Positions 1 to 5,963 of a DNA stretch of 9,278 nt are shown one piece after another; position 1 is the stretch's first letter, and the number at the start of each line of letters is the position of its first letter. The position numbers were made by a program, and so were the translations under genes. Location: NCBI GenBank assembly GCA_028869325.1, contig JAGWST010000182.1, forward strand, positions 1 through 9,278, written 5' to 3'. The stretch comes from a bacterium (GTDB taxonomy: Bacteria; Vulcanimicrobiota; Vulcanimicrobiia; Vulcanimicrobiales; SCRA01). The notes below the pieces were generated by a model, which had not been told where the DNA came from, made no database searches, and worked only from the letters and a program-made list of their open reading frames with translations.

Positions 1-639
1 AAGGCGGTATGGCGACGGTGCGCGGCGTCGAACGGCGAGATGCGCACCAGGCGATGGACGCCGCGCTCGCTCTCCAGCATGCCGTACGCATCTCTCCCGC
101 GCACGAAGAAAGTGGCGCTCTTGATGCCGGCCTCCTCGGCGGGCATCACGTCGCTGATGTGAACCGCCAAACCACGGTGCTCGGCCCAGCGCGCATACAT
201 CCGCAGGAGCATCTCCGCCCAGTCGGCCGCATCGGTTCCACCGGCACCGGAGTTGATCGAGACGATCGCTCCGTGATGGTCGTACTCGCGATCAAAGTTG
301 GCGGCCATCTCCAGCCGCTCCAACTCCTCGGCCGCCGCAGCGACGTCGCGACGCGCCTCCTCGTCGGCGCCGGTTTCATCGCCCATCAGATCGAGCAGCT
401 CCCCGGCCTCGTCCAGCAGGCGCTGCGCGCGGTCGAGCGGCTCGATCTCGCCACGCAGGTCGGCGATCTGCTTCATGACCGTCTGCGCGGCGGCAGCGTC
501 TTGCCAAAAGTCCTCTGCCTGGGCAGAGCGCTCTAGCTCGCGGAGGCGGTCACGATTCTTGACGTAGTCAAAGACGCACCCGTAGCCGCTCCAACTGCGC
601 GTATAGGTGGGTAATCTCGCTCTGGGTGGCCTCGTTCAT
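1..639 (-). CDS. prfB: Peptide chain release factor 2 (RF2), 5' part, with programmed +1 frameshift
   Basis: RF2 recognises UAA and UGA stop codons on the ribosome and triggers release of the finished protein. The ATG is at 639-637. Frame 0 gives 23 residues (MNEATQSEITHLYAQ...) and then meets UGA at 570-568. Reading resumes in the +1 frame at GAC (569-567) as DYVKNRDRLRELE and stays open to the left edge, giving about 212 residues in the window. Family hallmarks seen include AGAGGTDAADWAEMLLRMY and, close to the edge, GVHRLVRISPFD, which carries the SPF anticodon-like tripeptide that reads the stop codon. The GGQ peptide-release motif and the C-terminus lie beyond position 1. The length up to SPF agrees with E. 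coli RF2 (SPF near residue 205). No strong SD precedes the ATG. The gene diverges from phnD. The identification is firm; only the exact start is open. Confidence 0.96.
567..582 (-). promoter_or_regulatory. prfB: prfB programmed +1 frameshift site (CUU UGA C)
   Basis: On the - strand the bases CTTTGAC (573-567) form the classical RF2 slippery site: the CUU codon in the P site slips one base forward to UUU while the UGA waits in the A site, and C follows the UGA as the poor-termination context. Codons before it are CGG GTG CGT CTT. A purine-rich CGGGTG at 582-577 sits at the same spacing as the E. coli internal Shine-Dalgarno (AGGGGG), though it is a weaker match. In the known mechanism, low RF2 slows termination and favours the shift, so RF2 autoregulates its own level. 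The frame is open on both sides of the shift and nowhere else, which makes this solid. Confidence 0.93.
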
Positions 640-793
640 GGCTGCGCCGATTCGTCGCCCGCCCGCGCCGCCCCCGCGATTTCCAGCCCACCGGCATCCC
701 GGCGGGGGTGAAAGGCATCGCCGGCGTAGAACGAGCCAGACTCCAATGTAACGGGGTCATTCCGCCAAGGACATCATAGAAGGGGCCGCTACT
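640..793. other. Divergent intergenic region between prfB and phnD
   Basis: This 154-base stretch must hold the 5' leaders of prfB (leftward) and of the phnD operon (rightward). I see no convincing -35/-10 pair in either direction and no clear operator or pho-box-like direct repeats. The only clear signal is AGAAGGGG at 778-785, a good Shine-Dalgarno eight bases before the phnD ATG. Confidence 0.5.
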
Positions 794-1657
794 ATGCCGA
801 AATCGTCACCCCGCCGCAGCGACGTGCTGGCTTCGTCCGCCGCGCTGCTGGTGGCCGGGCTGCTGCCCGCCCGTGCGCGGGGCGCCACGGCCATCCGCCT
901 GGGGATGATCCCCGACGCCGGCGCGACCCAGGTCTCCGTGGACCAGAAGCGCCCCCTGCGCGACTACCTGGCGCAGAAGATCGGTCGAGCCGTCGACCTG
1001 ATCGTTCCGACCAACTACAACGCGACCGTCGAGGCGCTCGGCAACGGCTCGCTCGATTTCGCGTACTTGGGGGGCCTCACGTACGTCCAGGCCCATGCCC
1101 GCTACGCCGTCGTTCCGCTCGTCCAGCGCGAGAGGGATCGCCACTTCCACTCTCTCTTCATCACGCAGAGCGCCGCGCCGATCCACGCGCTGCGCGATCT
1201 CAAAGGCAAGAGCTTCGCCTTCGGCGACACGAACTCGACCAGCGGCCACCTGATGCCGTACTACTACATGGAAAAAGGCGGAATCGATCCCGAGCGGAAC
1301 ATCAAGTATCGATTCACGGGCAACCATCCCGCGACGGCCAAGGCCGTCCAAGCTGGGATCGTCGATGCGGGCGCGCTCGATCAGAGCGTCTTCCAGGCGA
1401 TGGTCGACGCGGGGCAGATCGACAAGAGCAAGGTACGCGTCTTCTACACGACGCCGCCGTTCGTGGACTACGTCTGGGCCGCACGCAAAGACTTGGGCGC
1501 GCGCGAGCGTACAGCCCTGGCCGAGGCGTTCTTGGCACTCAGGGAGCCGGCCGACGCAAAAGTGCTGGAGATCCTGCGCGGCAAAGCGTTCGTGCGCGCC
1601 GATGACGCCGAGTACGATACCCTGCGTGGCGTAGCGCGCAAGCTGAATATGATGTAG
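794..1657 (+). CDS. phnD: PhnD-family ABC transporter substrate-binding protein (phosphonate/phosphite/phosphate type)
   Basis: Periplasmic binding protein of a PhnCDE-type importer, 287 aa, close to the usual 290-340. Residues 1 to about 31 form an export signal (SPRRSDVLA followed by a hydrophobic stretch, then ARARGA). There is no lipobox. The mature part has the PhnD fold signature: YLGGLTYVQA from residue 91, then DLKGKSFAFGDTNSTSGHLM, with S148-T149-S150-G151 matching the anion-binding loop of PhnD/PtxB proteins, and later TTPPFVDYVWAA. A Shine-Dalgarno (AGAAGGGG) lies eight bases before the ATG. It is first in a phnD-phnC-phnE-selD series, with the phnC start two bases after its stop. 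The true ligand cannot be read from sequence. Phosphonate, phosphite and phosphate are all known for this family, and no C-P lyase or phosphite dehydrogenase gene is in view. Confidence 0.88.
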   Translation: MPKSSPRRSDVLASSAALLVAGLLPARARGATAIRLGMIPDAGATQVSVDQKRPLRDYLAQKIGRAVDLIVPTNYNATVEALGNGSLDFAYLGGLTYVQAHARYAVVPLVQRERDRHFHSLFITQSAAPIHALRDLKGKSFAFGDTNSTSGHLMPYYYMEKGGIDPERNIKYRFTGNHPATAKAVQAGIVDAGALDQSVFQAMVDAGQIDKSKVRVFYTTPPFVDYVWAARKDLGARERTALAEAFLALREPADAKVLEILRGKAFVRADDAEYDTLRGVARKLNMM

Positions 1658-1659
1658 CC

Positions 1660-2397
1660 GTGCTGGAGATAGAGGCGCTCACCGTTCGCTATCCAAACCA
1701 GCCGAAACCCGCCTTGGAGGGCGTCTCCATGCGCGTCGAGGGCGGGGAGCGCGTCGCGCTGGTGGGCCCTAGCGGCGGCGGCAAGACCACGCTCTTCCGG
1801 GCGATCAACGGGAGCGTGCCGTCCGCCGCCGGCGCTATCGTGGTGGGCGAGACGCTCGTCGCGCAGGCGCACGGCGCCGCGCTGCGCGCGCTGCGGCGCC
1901 GCATCGCCGTGATCGCCCAGATGCACGATCTGGTCGATCGCCTCGCCGTCTACCAGAACGTGATGGCCGGGGCGCTGGGGCGCTGGAGCTCGCTGCACGC
2001 ACTGCGCTTTCTGATCCATCCCAACCGCAGAGAGCTTGGCGAGGCGCACGCGGCGCTGGAGCGGGTGGGGATCGCCGAGAAGCTGCGCAGCCGAACCTCC
2101 GATCTCTCGGGCGGCCAGCAGCAGCGCGTGGCGATTGCGCGCGCGCTGGTCCAGCGCCCCTCCGTGCTGCTGGCCGACGAGCCGGTGGCCTCGCTCGACC
2201 CCGTACTCAGCGAGCAGATCCTCCAGCTGCTCTGCGAGCTCGCGCGTGAGCGCGGCTTGGCCCTGCTCTGCTCGCTCCACCAGCCCCAGCTCGCGATGCG
2301 CTACTTCGATCGCGTGATCGGTCTGCAGCACGGCCGCGTCGTCTTCGATCGCCCCGTCGCGCAGCTGGAGGCGGGCACGCTGGTCTTCGCCTCTTAA
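1660..2397 (+). CDS. phnC: PhnC-family ABC transporter ATP-binding protein
   Basis: Cytoplasmic ATPase that powers the importer, 245 aa with a GTG start two bases after the phnD stop. No clear Shine-Dalgarno is seen, so translation is probably coupled to phnD. All ABC motifs are present in order: Walker A GPSGGGKTT (36-44), Q-loop Q87, signature LSGGQ (149-153), Walker B VLLADE (169-174) with catalytic E174, D-loop SLDP (178-181) and switch H207. The stretch after the Q-loop (MHDLVDRLAVYQNVMAGALG) resembles the PhnC subgroup (NLVDRLSVLTNVL type) rather than other importers. It works with PhnD and PhnE on either side. Intact and of typical length. Confidence 0.92.
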   Translation: MLEIEALTVRYPNQPKPALEGVSMRVEGGERVALVGPSGGGKTTLFRAINGSVPSAAGAIVVGETLVAQAHGAALRALRRRIAVIAQMHDLVDRLAVYQNVMAGALGRWSSLHALRFLIHPNRRELGEAHAALERVGIAEKLRSRTSDLSGGQQQRVAIARALVQRPSVLLADEPVASLDPVLSEQILQLLCELARERGLALLCSLHQPQLAMRYFDRVIGLQHGRVVFDRPVAQLEAGTLVFAS

Positions 2398-2408
2398 GAA
2401 GGCGCCGG

Positions 2409-3809
2409 ATGTCGCTGCACGGCCTGCTGGTCGCTTGGAACACGATCCGCTCGTTCTTCCCACCCGACCTCTCGCCGTCGTACCTCTCCTACGTCTGGCT
2501 ACCCGTCGTGCAGACGATCGGCATGGCCTCGGCGGGCATGGTGATCGCGCTCTGCCTCGGCATCCCGCTCGCGATCTTCGTCGGGACGCGCGCCCCGGGC
2601 TGGCGCGTGGTCGTGACGCTGCTCTCCGCGCTGCGCGCGATCCCCGATCTCACGCTCGCGATCCTCGCCGTGGTAATCGTGGGCCTCGGCCCCCCGGCCG
2701 GCATGGCCGCGCTGGCCGCCTTCTACACGGCGATGGTCGGCAAGGTCTTCGCCGAGCTCTTCCTGGCCGCGCCGCCGGCGCCGCTGGGCTCCCTGCGCGC
2801 CACCGGCGCCTCGCGCCTCTCGGTCGCCCTCTTCGGCTTGATCCCGCTGACGCTCCCAGATCTCCTCACCTTCGGCGCATACTCGTTCGAGTGCGCTCTG
2901 CGCGCCTCCGTCATCGTGGGCGCCGTCGGCGGCGGGGGCATCGGCACGGAGCTGGTCGGCGCGATCAACGGGCTCGACTACCCGCGCGCCACGACGCTGA
3001 TCGTCGTTCTAGCGCTGCTGGTCGCCGCGATCGACACCGCCGGCTGGTTCATGCGCAAGCACCCGCGTATCGCGCTGGTGCTCTTTCCCATCGGCATCGC
3101 GACCATGATCCTCAATCCGCCGCAGATCTTTGTGGTCCGCCATGCGCTGGTGACGTTCGCGGCGATGTTTCCGCCGCTGCTGCCCGCGCAGTCGCTGGCG
3201 CGGCTGCCCGCGCTGATCTGGCAGACTCTGGAGATCGCGCTCGGCGGCACGGCGCTGGCGGTCGCGGTCGCGATTCCGTTGGCGCTCGGCTCCGCACGCA
3301 ACGTCGTGCACGCGGGCCTCGTCGCGGTGCTGCGGCGCTTCCTCGACGTCGCCCGCGCCGTCCCCGAGATCGTCTGGGGGTTGATCCTGGTCGTGACGGC
3401 CGGCATCGGTCCGCTGGCGGGCGCGCTGGCACTGGGGATCCACTCGGCGGGCGTGCTGGGCAAACTCTTCGCCGAGGCCTTCGAGAACGTCGATCGCGCG
3501 CCGGTCGAGGCGCTGGCCGCCACCGGCGCCGGGCGCCTGCCCATGGTTGCCTTCGGCATCATCCCGCTGGCGATGGGACCGCTGGCAATCCATACGATGT
3601 TTCGTCTGGAGTGGAACGTGCGCGCCGCGACGGTGGTGGGGATGATCGGCGCCGGGGGCATCGGCGAGGCGCTCTACAATGCGCAGCAGCACATGCAGTA
3701 CCAGCAGATGATGGCGTACGTGGCGGTGACCTGGCTGCTGGTGATTCTGGCCGACGCGGTGGGTGAGCGGGTCCGGAACCGGCTGGGCTGGAAGTATGTG
3801 ACCGAATGA
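2409..3809 (+). CDS. phnE: PhnE-family ABC transporter permease, two permease domains fused
   Basis: Inner-membrane channel of the importer. At 466 aa it is nearly twice the usual PhnE length (about 260-290) because it holds two binding-protein-dependent permease domains in tandem. Each half has several hydrophobic helices and an EAA-type coupling loop that docks onto the ATPase. In the first half the loop is at about 115-145 (ELFLAAPPAPLGSLRATGASR), somewhat degenerate. In the second it is at about 353-386 (EAFENVDRAPVEALAATGAG), close to consensus. The halves join near 215-230. Each ends with a GAVGGGGIGTEL or GMIGAGGIGEAL segment, a typical PhnE feature. AAGAAGG at 2396-2402 serves as ribosome-binding site. 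The stop codon overlaps the selD start (ATGA at 3806-3809). One such chain would supply both halves of the pore, making a homodimer unnecessary. Confidence 0.9.
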   Translation: MSLHGLLVAWNTIRSFFPPDLSPSYLSYVWLPVVQTIGMASAGMVIALCLGIPLAIFVGTRAPGWRVVVTLLSALRAIPDLTLAILAVVIVGLGPPAGMAALAAFYTAMVGKVFAELFLAAPPAPLGSLRATGASRLSVALFGLIPLTLPDLLTFGAYSFECALRASVIVGAVGGGGIGTELVGAINGLDYPRATTLIVVLALLVAAIDTAGWFMRKHPRIALVLFPIGIATMILNPPQIFVVRHALVTFAAMFPPLLPAQSLARLPALIWQTLEIALGGTALAVAVAIPLALGSARNVVHAGLVAVLRRFLDVARAVPEIVWGLILVVTAGIGPLAGALALGIHSAGVLGKLFAEAFENVDRAPVEALAATGAGRLPMVAFGIIPLAMGPLAIHTMFRLEWNVRAATVVGMIGAGGIGEALYNAQQHMQYQQMMAYVAVTWLLVILADAVGERVRNRLGWKYVTE

Positions 3810-4858
3810 CAACGGCAAAGCGAATCCGCCTGACCTCGTATAGCTCCTGCGCCGGTTGAGCCAGTAAAGTCGGCTCCGCCGACCTCGCGCACGTGCTGCG
3901 CGGCCTCCCCCCGATCTCCGATCCCAATGTGCTGGTGAGCACGGCCACGTTCGACGATGCCGGCGTCTACCGCATCAACGACGAGGTGGCCATCGTGCAG
4001 ACGGTGGACTTCTTCACGCCCGTCGTCGACGATCCGTTCACGTTCGGCCGCATCGCCGCCGCCAACGCGCTCTCCGACGTCTATGCCATGGGCGGCCGCC
4101 CGGTGACCGCGCTCAACATCGCCGCGTTCCCGGTCGGGGAGCTGCCGGACGAGGTGCTGGCAGATATCCTGCGCGGAGGCGCCGACGCCTGCGTCGAGGC
4201 CGGGGTGAGCATCCTGGGCGGCCACACGGTAAAGGATAACGAGCCGAAGTTCGGCATGGCGGTGACGGGGCTGATCCACCCGCGGCGCATCCTCCGCAAC
4301 AGCGCGGCGCGCGTGGGTGACGTGCTGCTGTTGACCAAGCCGCTCGGCACCGGCGTCTACTCCACCGCCCTCAAGCACGAGAGCATCGACGAGGCGGCGA
4401 TGGCCGAGGCGGTACGCTGGATGTCGCTCCTCAATGCCCGCGCAGCCCAGGCGGCCGTCGAGGCCGGCGCGCACGCCTGTACCGACATCACGGGTTACGG
4501 TTTTCTTGGGCACGCGCGCGAGATGGCCGCCGGAAGCGGCGTGGGCTTGGAGGTCGTCTCCGGCGCGATTCCGCTGATGGAGCGTACGCTCGAGCTCATC
4601 GAGGCCGGAGAGGTGCCCGGCGGCACGCGGGACAACGCGCGCCTGCACCAAGAGTTCACGCGCTTCGAGCCGGCGGTCACGCCGGCGATGCAGCTCGCGC
4701 TCTCCGATGCGCAGACATCGGGGGGCCTGTTGATCGCCATCGCTCCGGAGCGCGCGATCGATCTCGTCGAGGGCCTCGAGCGCCGCGAGCAGCTCGCGCG
4801 TATCGTCGGCACGGTGGTCGAGGGCGACGGCGACATCGCCGTGCTGGCCCACGGCTGA
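3806..4858 (+). CDS. selD: Selenophosphate synthetase SelD, selenocysteine-containing (in-frame UGA)
   Basis: Makes selenophosphate from selenide and ATP, the selenium donor for selenocysteine tRNA and 2-selenouridine tRNA. The start is ATG 3806, overlapping the phnE stop. Translation begins MTTAKRIRLTSYSSCAG, then UGA as residue 18, then ASKVG. This aligns with the E. coli N-terminus (IRLTQYSHGAGCGCK), placing UGA at catalytic Cys17 and K21 at essential Lys20. Both sides of the UGA match the family, so Sec is decoded rather than a stop. The rest is canonical: FDDAGVYR with D51, QTVDFFTP, NALSDVYAMGG with D91, GGHTVKDNEPK (139-148), TKPLGTG (177-183), TDITGYGFLGH with D227, and DAQTSGGLL. Total 350 residues, the usual length. 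An ORF caller that stops at UGA would start at GTG 3893 and lose the active site. Coupled to phnE; if UGA fails to be decoded, only a 17-residue peptide results. Confidence 0.93.
3857..3859 (+). other. selD: In-frame UGA selenocysteine codon of selD
   Basis: TGA in frame with ATG 3806 and with the downstream selD reading frame, at residue 18, the catalytic Cys/Sec position of selenophosphate synthetases. Upstream CAG and downstream ASK keep the family pattern G-[C/U]-x-x-K. Known SelD proteins carry either Cys or Sec at this site, which supports recoding rather than a sequencing error or pseudogene. Confidence 0.9.
3869..3883 (+). promoter_or_regulatory. Second hairpin after the selD UGA (alternative SECIS or part of a longer one)
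   Basis: Perfect six-pair stem GTCGGC (3869-3874) with GCCGAC (3878-3883) around a three-base loop TCC, starting nine bases after the UGA. The position is right for a bacterial SECIS (apical loop about 15 bases from the UGA), but the loop lacks the usual G. It may instead form the lower part of a compound structure with the 3885-3903 hairpin, or slow the ribosome near the recoding site. It lies within coding sequence. Confidence 0.35.
3885..3903 (+). promoter_or_regulatory. Candidate bacterial SECIS hairpin (preferred)
   Basis: Seven-pair stem formed by 3885-3891 (TCGCGCA) and 3897-3903 (TGCGCGG), with one U-G pair at the base, and a five-base loop CGTGC (3892-3896). The loop starts 32 bases after the UGA and has G in its second position. 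As I recall the published rules for bacterial SECIS elements, the apical loop lies about 16-37 bases from UGA and has a G in its first two positions, so this fits. The folding is by eye, not by energy calculation. SelB would bind here to deliver Sec-tRNA. Confidence 0.5.
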
Positions 4859-4879
4859 GCCGGGCGCCGAGCCGCCCGC

Positions 4880-5809
4880 TTGAGCGAGCTCCGCAACGAG
4901 ATCGCCTGGTCGTGGTCGCGTGACAAGACCCTGCGGCGCTGCGCGCGCCAATACTACTGGCACTACTACGGCACGTGGGGCAGCTGGTGGGATGACGCCC
5001 CGGCGGAGGTCAAGCATGCCGCGCGTCTGAAGCGGCTCACCAACTTCGACCTGCTCGTCGGTGACGCCATCCACAAGGCGATCGCGCGTGCGCTGCTCCA
5101 CCGTCCCGCCCAGCCCTGCTTCATGCCTGAGGACGCCATCGCCGAGGATGCGCAACGCCTCTTCGAGATCGCCGGCCAACAGGCGGAGCTGGCCGACGCG
5201 TACTACGGCGTGCCCGGCCTCCCCGAGCGGCGTGCGCTCGCCGAGGCCAAGCTCGCGCACTGCCTCGAGGGGCTCCGGGCATGCACCTGGGCCAAGCGTC
5301 TCTTTCGCGTACCGCGCTCGCGCCTGCGCTGGCTCGACGACGCCGCCGCCCCGTTCGAGGCGCGTATGGTCAACACGGAGGGCGGCTACACCCTCTTCGG
5401 CGCCCCCGACGTCGCCGTCGAGGACCGGGAGGGTCGCCTGCACGTCATCGACTGGAAGACCGGGAAGCGCGACGACTCGGACCGCCTCCAGCTGACCGCC
5501 TACGCGCTCTTTCTCGCCCTGAAGTTGAATCTCAACCTCGACCGCATCCACGGGCACCTGGTCTACCTGCTCGACCCACCGGGGCGACAAGTCGAGAGCG
5601 CGGGCGTGCTCGAGGACGTTGCACCCGTTCTGGGAATGATCACCGACCTCTACGCCGACGTGCGTTCCCGGCTCAGCGACGTCGAGCGCAATATCGCCGG
5701 TGACATCGAGCGCTTCGAGATGACGGAACACTTCGGCATCTGCGCGCGTTGTAACTTTCGCGAGCTGTGTGGGCGCAGCGCGAGCGAACCGTCGGCTACA
5801 GACCAATAG
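4880..5809 (+). CDS. PD-(D/E)XK nuclease domain protein with 4-Cys iron-sulfur pattern (RecB/AddB/Cas4-like)
   Basis: Predicted stand-alone nuclease of 309 aa. It starts with WSWSRDKTLRRCARQYYWHYYG, the usual entry of RecB-family nucleases, with C21 in the place of the first cluster cysteine. Catalytic motifs follow in order: GDAIHKAI (H65), GAPDVAVE (D177), VIDWKTGK (D191, K193) and QLTAY (Q204, Y208). The C-terminus has CARCNFRELC (C288, C291, C297). C21 plus these three make the split Fe-S staple known from AddB and Cas4. No helicase domain, CRISPR array or cas gene is nearby. The start is TTG at 4880, 21 bases after the selD stop. No better start exists, since the selD stop TGA lies in the same frame eight codons upstream. 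It is probably co-transcribed with selD. Its biological role is unknown: DNA repair or processing is inferred from fold only. Confidence 0.82.
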   Translation: MSELRNEIAWSWSRDKTLRRCARQYYWHYYGTWGSWWDDAPAEVKHAARLKRLTNFDLLVGDAIHKAIARALLHRPAQPCFMPEDAIAEDAQRLFEIAGQQAELADAYYGVPGLPERRALAEAKLAHCLEGLRACTWAKRLFRVPRSRLRWLDDAAAPFEARMVNTEGGYTLFGAPDVAVEDREGRLHVIDWKTGKRDDSDRLQLTAYALFLALKLNLNLDRIHGHLVYLLDPPGRQVESAGVLEDVAPVLGMITDLYADVRSRLSDVERNIAGDIERFEMTEHFGICARCNFRELCGRSASEPSATDQ

Positions 5810-5963
5810 TCCGCACGAGTTCACTAGGCGAAACAGCGGCGCCAGATCCGCAGCAGGGGGAGATCGTGCGCGCCTGGCGTGAATACTCCGCTGTCGACCA
5901 CAAGCCTACTTCCTGTCGTCATCTTCGTATTTCGACCACTTCCACGTGGCAAGGAGACAGAGT
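5810..5963. other. Intergenic region before the Liv-type binding protein
   Basis: 154 bases with no recognisable gene or RNA. A 6-base inverted repeat CGCCAG/CTGGCG with a long spacer is visible but is too weak to call a terminator. The clear element is AAGGAGA at 5951-5957, a near-perfect Shine-Dalgarno six bases before the ATG at 5964. A promoter is expected here but I cannot point to convincing -35 and -10 boxes. Confidence 0.45.

Noticed and set aside
9..536. 175-codon + strand frame over prfB
   Set aside because: The - strand in this segment encodes unmistakable RF2 motifs, so the + strand frame is a mirror artefact.
4856..4882. Possible read-through of the selD UGA stop into the nuclease, which is in the same frame (a SelD-nuclease fusion with a second Sec)
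   Set aside because: SelD reaches its normal length and natural end at this UGA, the seven codons after it are not conserved family sequence, and I see no SECIS-like hairpin placed for it. An ordinary stop with a TTG restart is simpler.
4880..5809. Cas4 of a CRISPR system
   Set aside because: The motif set overlaps with Cas4, but there are no repeats, spacers or other cas genes in the window. The general RecB-like nuclease label is safer.
3674..5824. 716-codon open frame on the - strand across selD and the nuclease gene
   Set aside because: It is antisense to two well-supported genes, its translation is low-complexity and rich in Arg, Gly and Asp, and it shows no known domain. Long antisense frames are common in GC-rich coding DNA.
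5946..5963. GTG at 5946 as start of the Liv-type binding protein
   Set aside because: The Shine-Dalgarno AAGGAGA lies downstream of it, and the Tat signal begins properly from ATG 5964.
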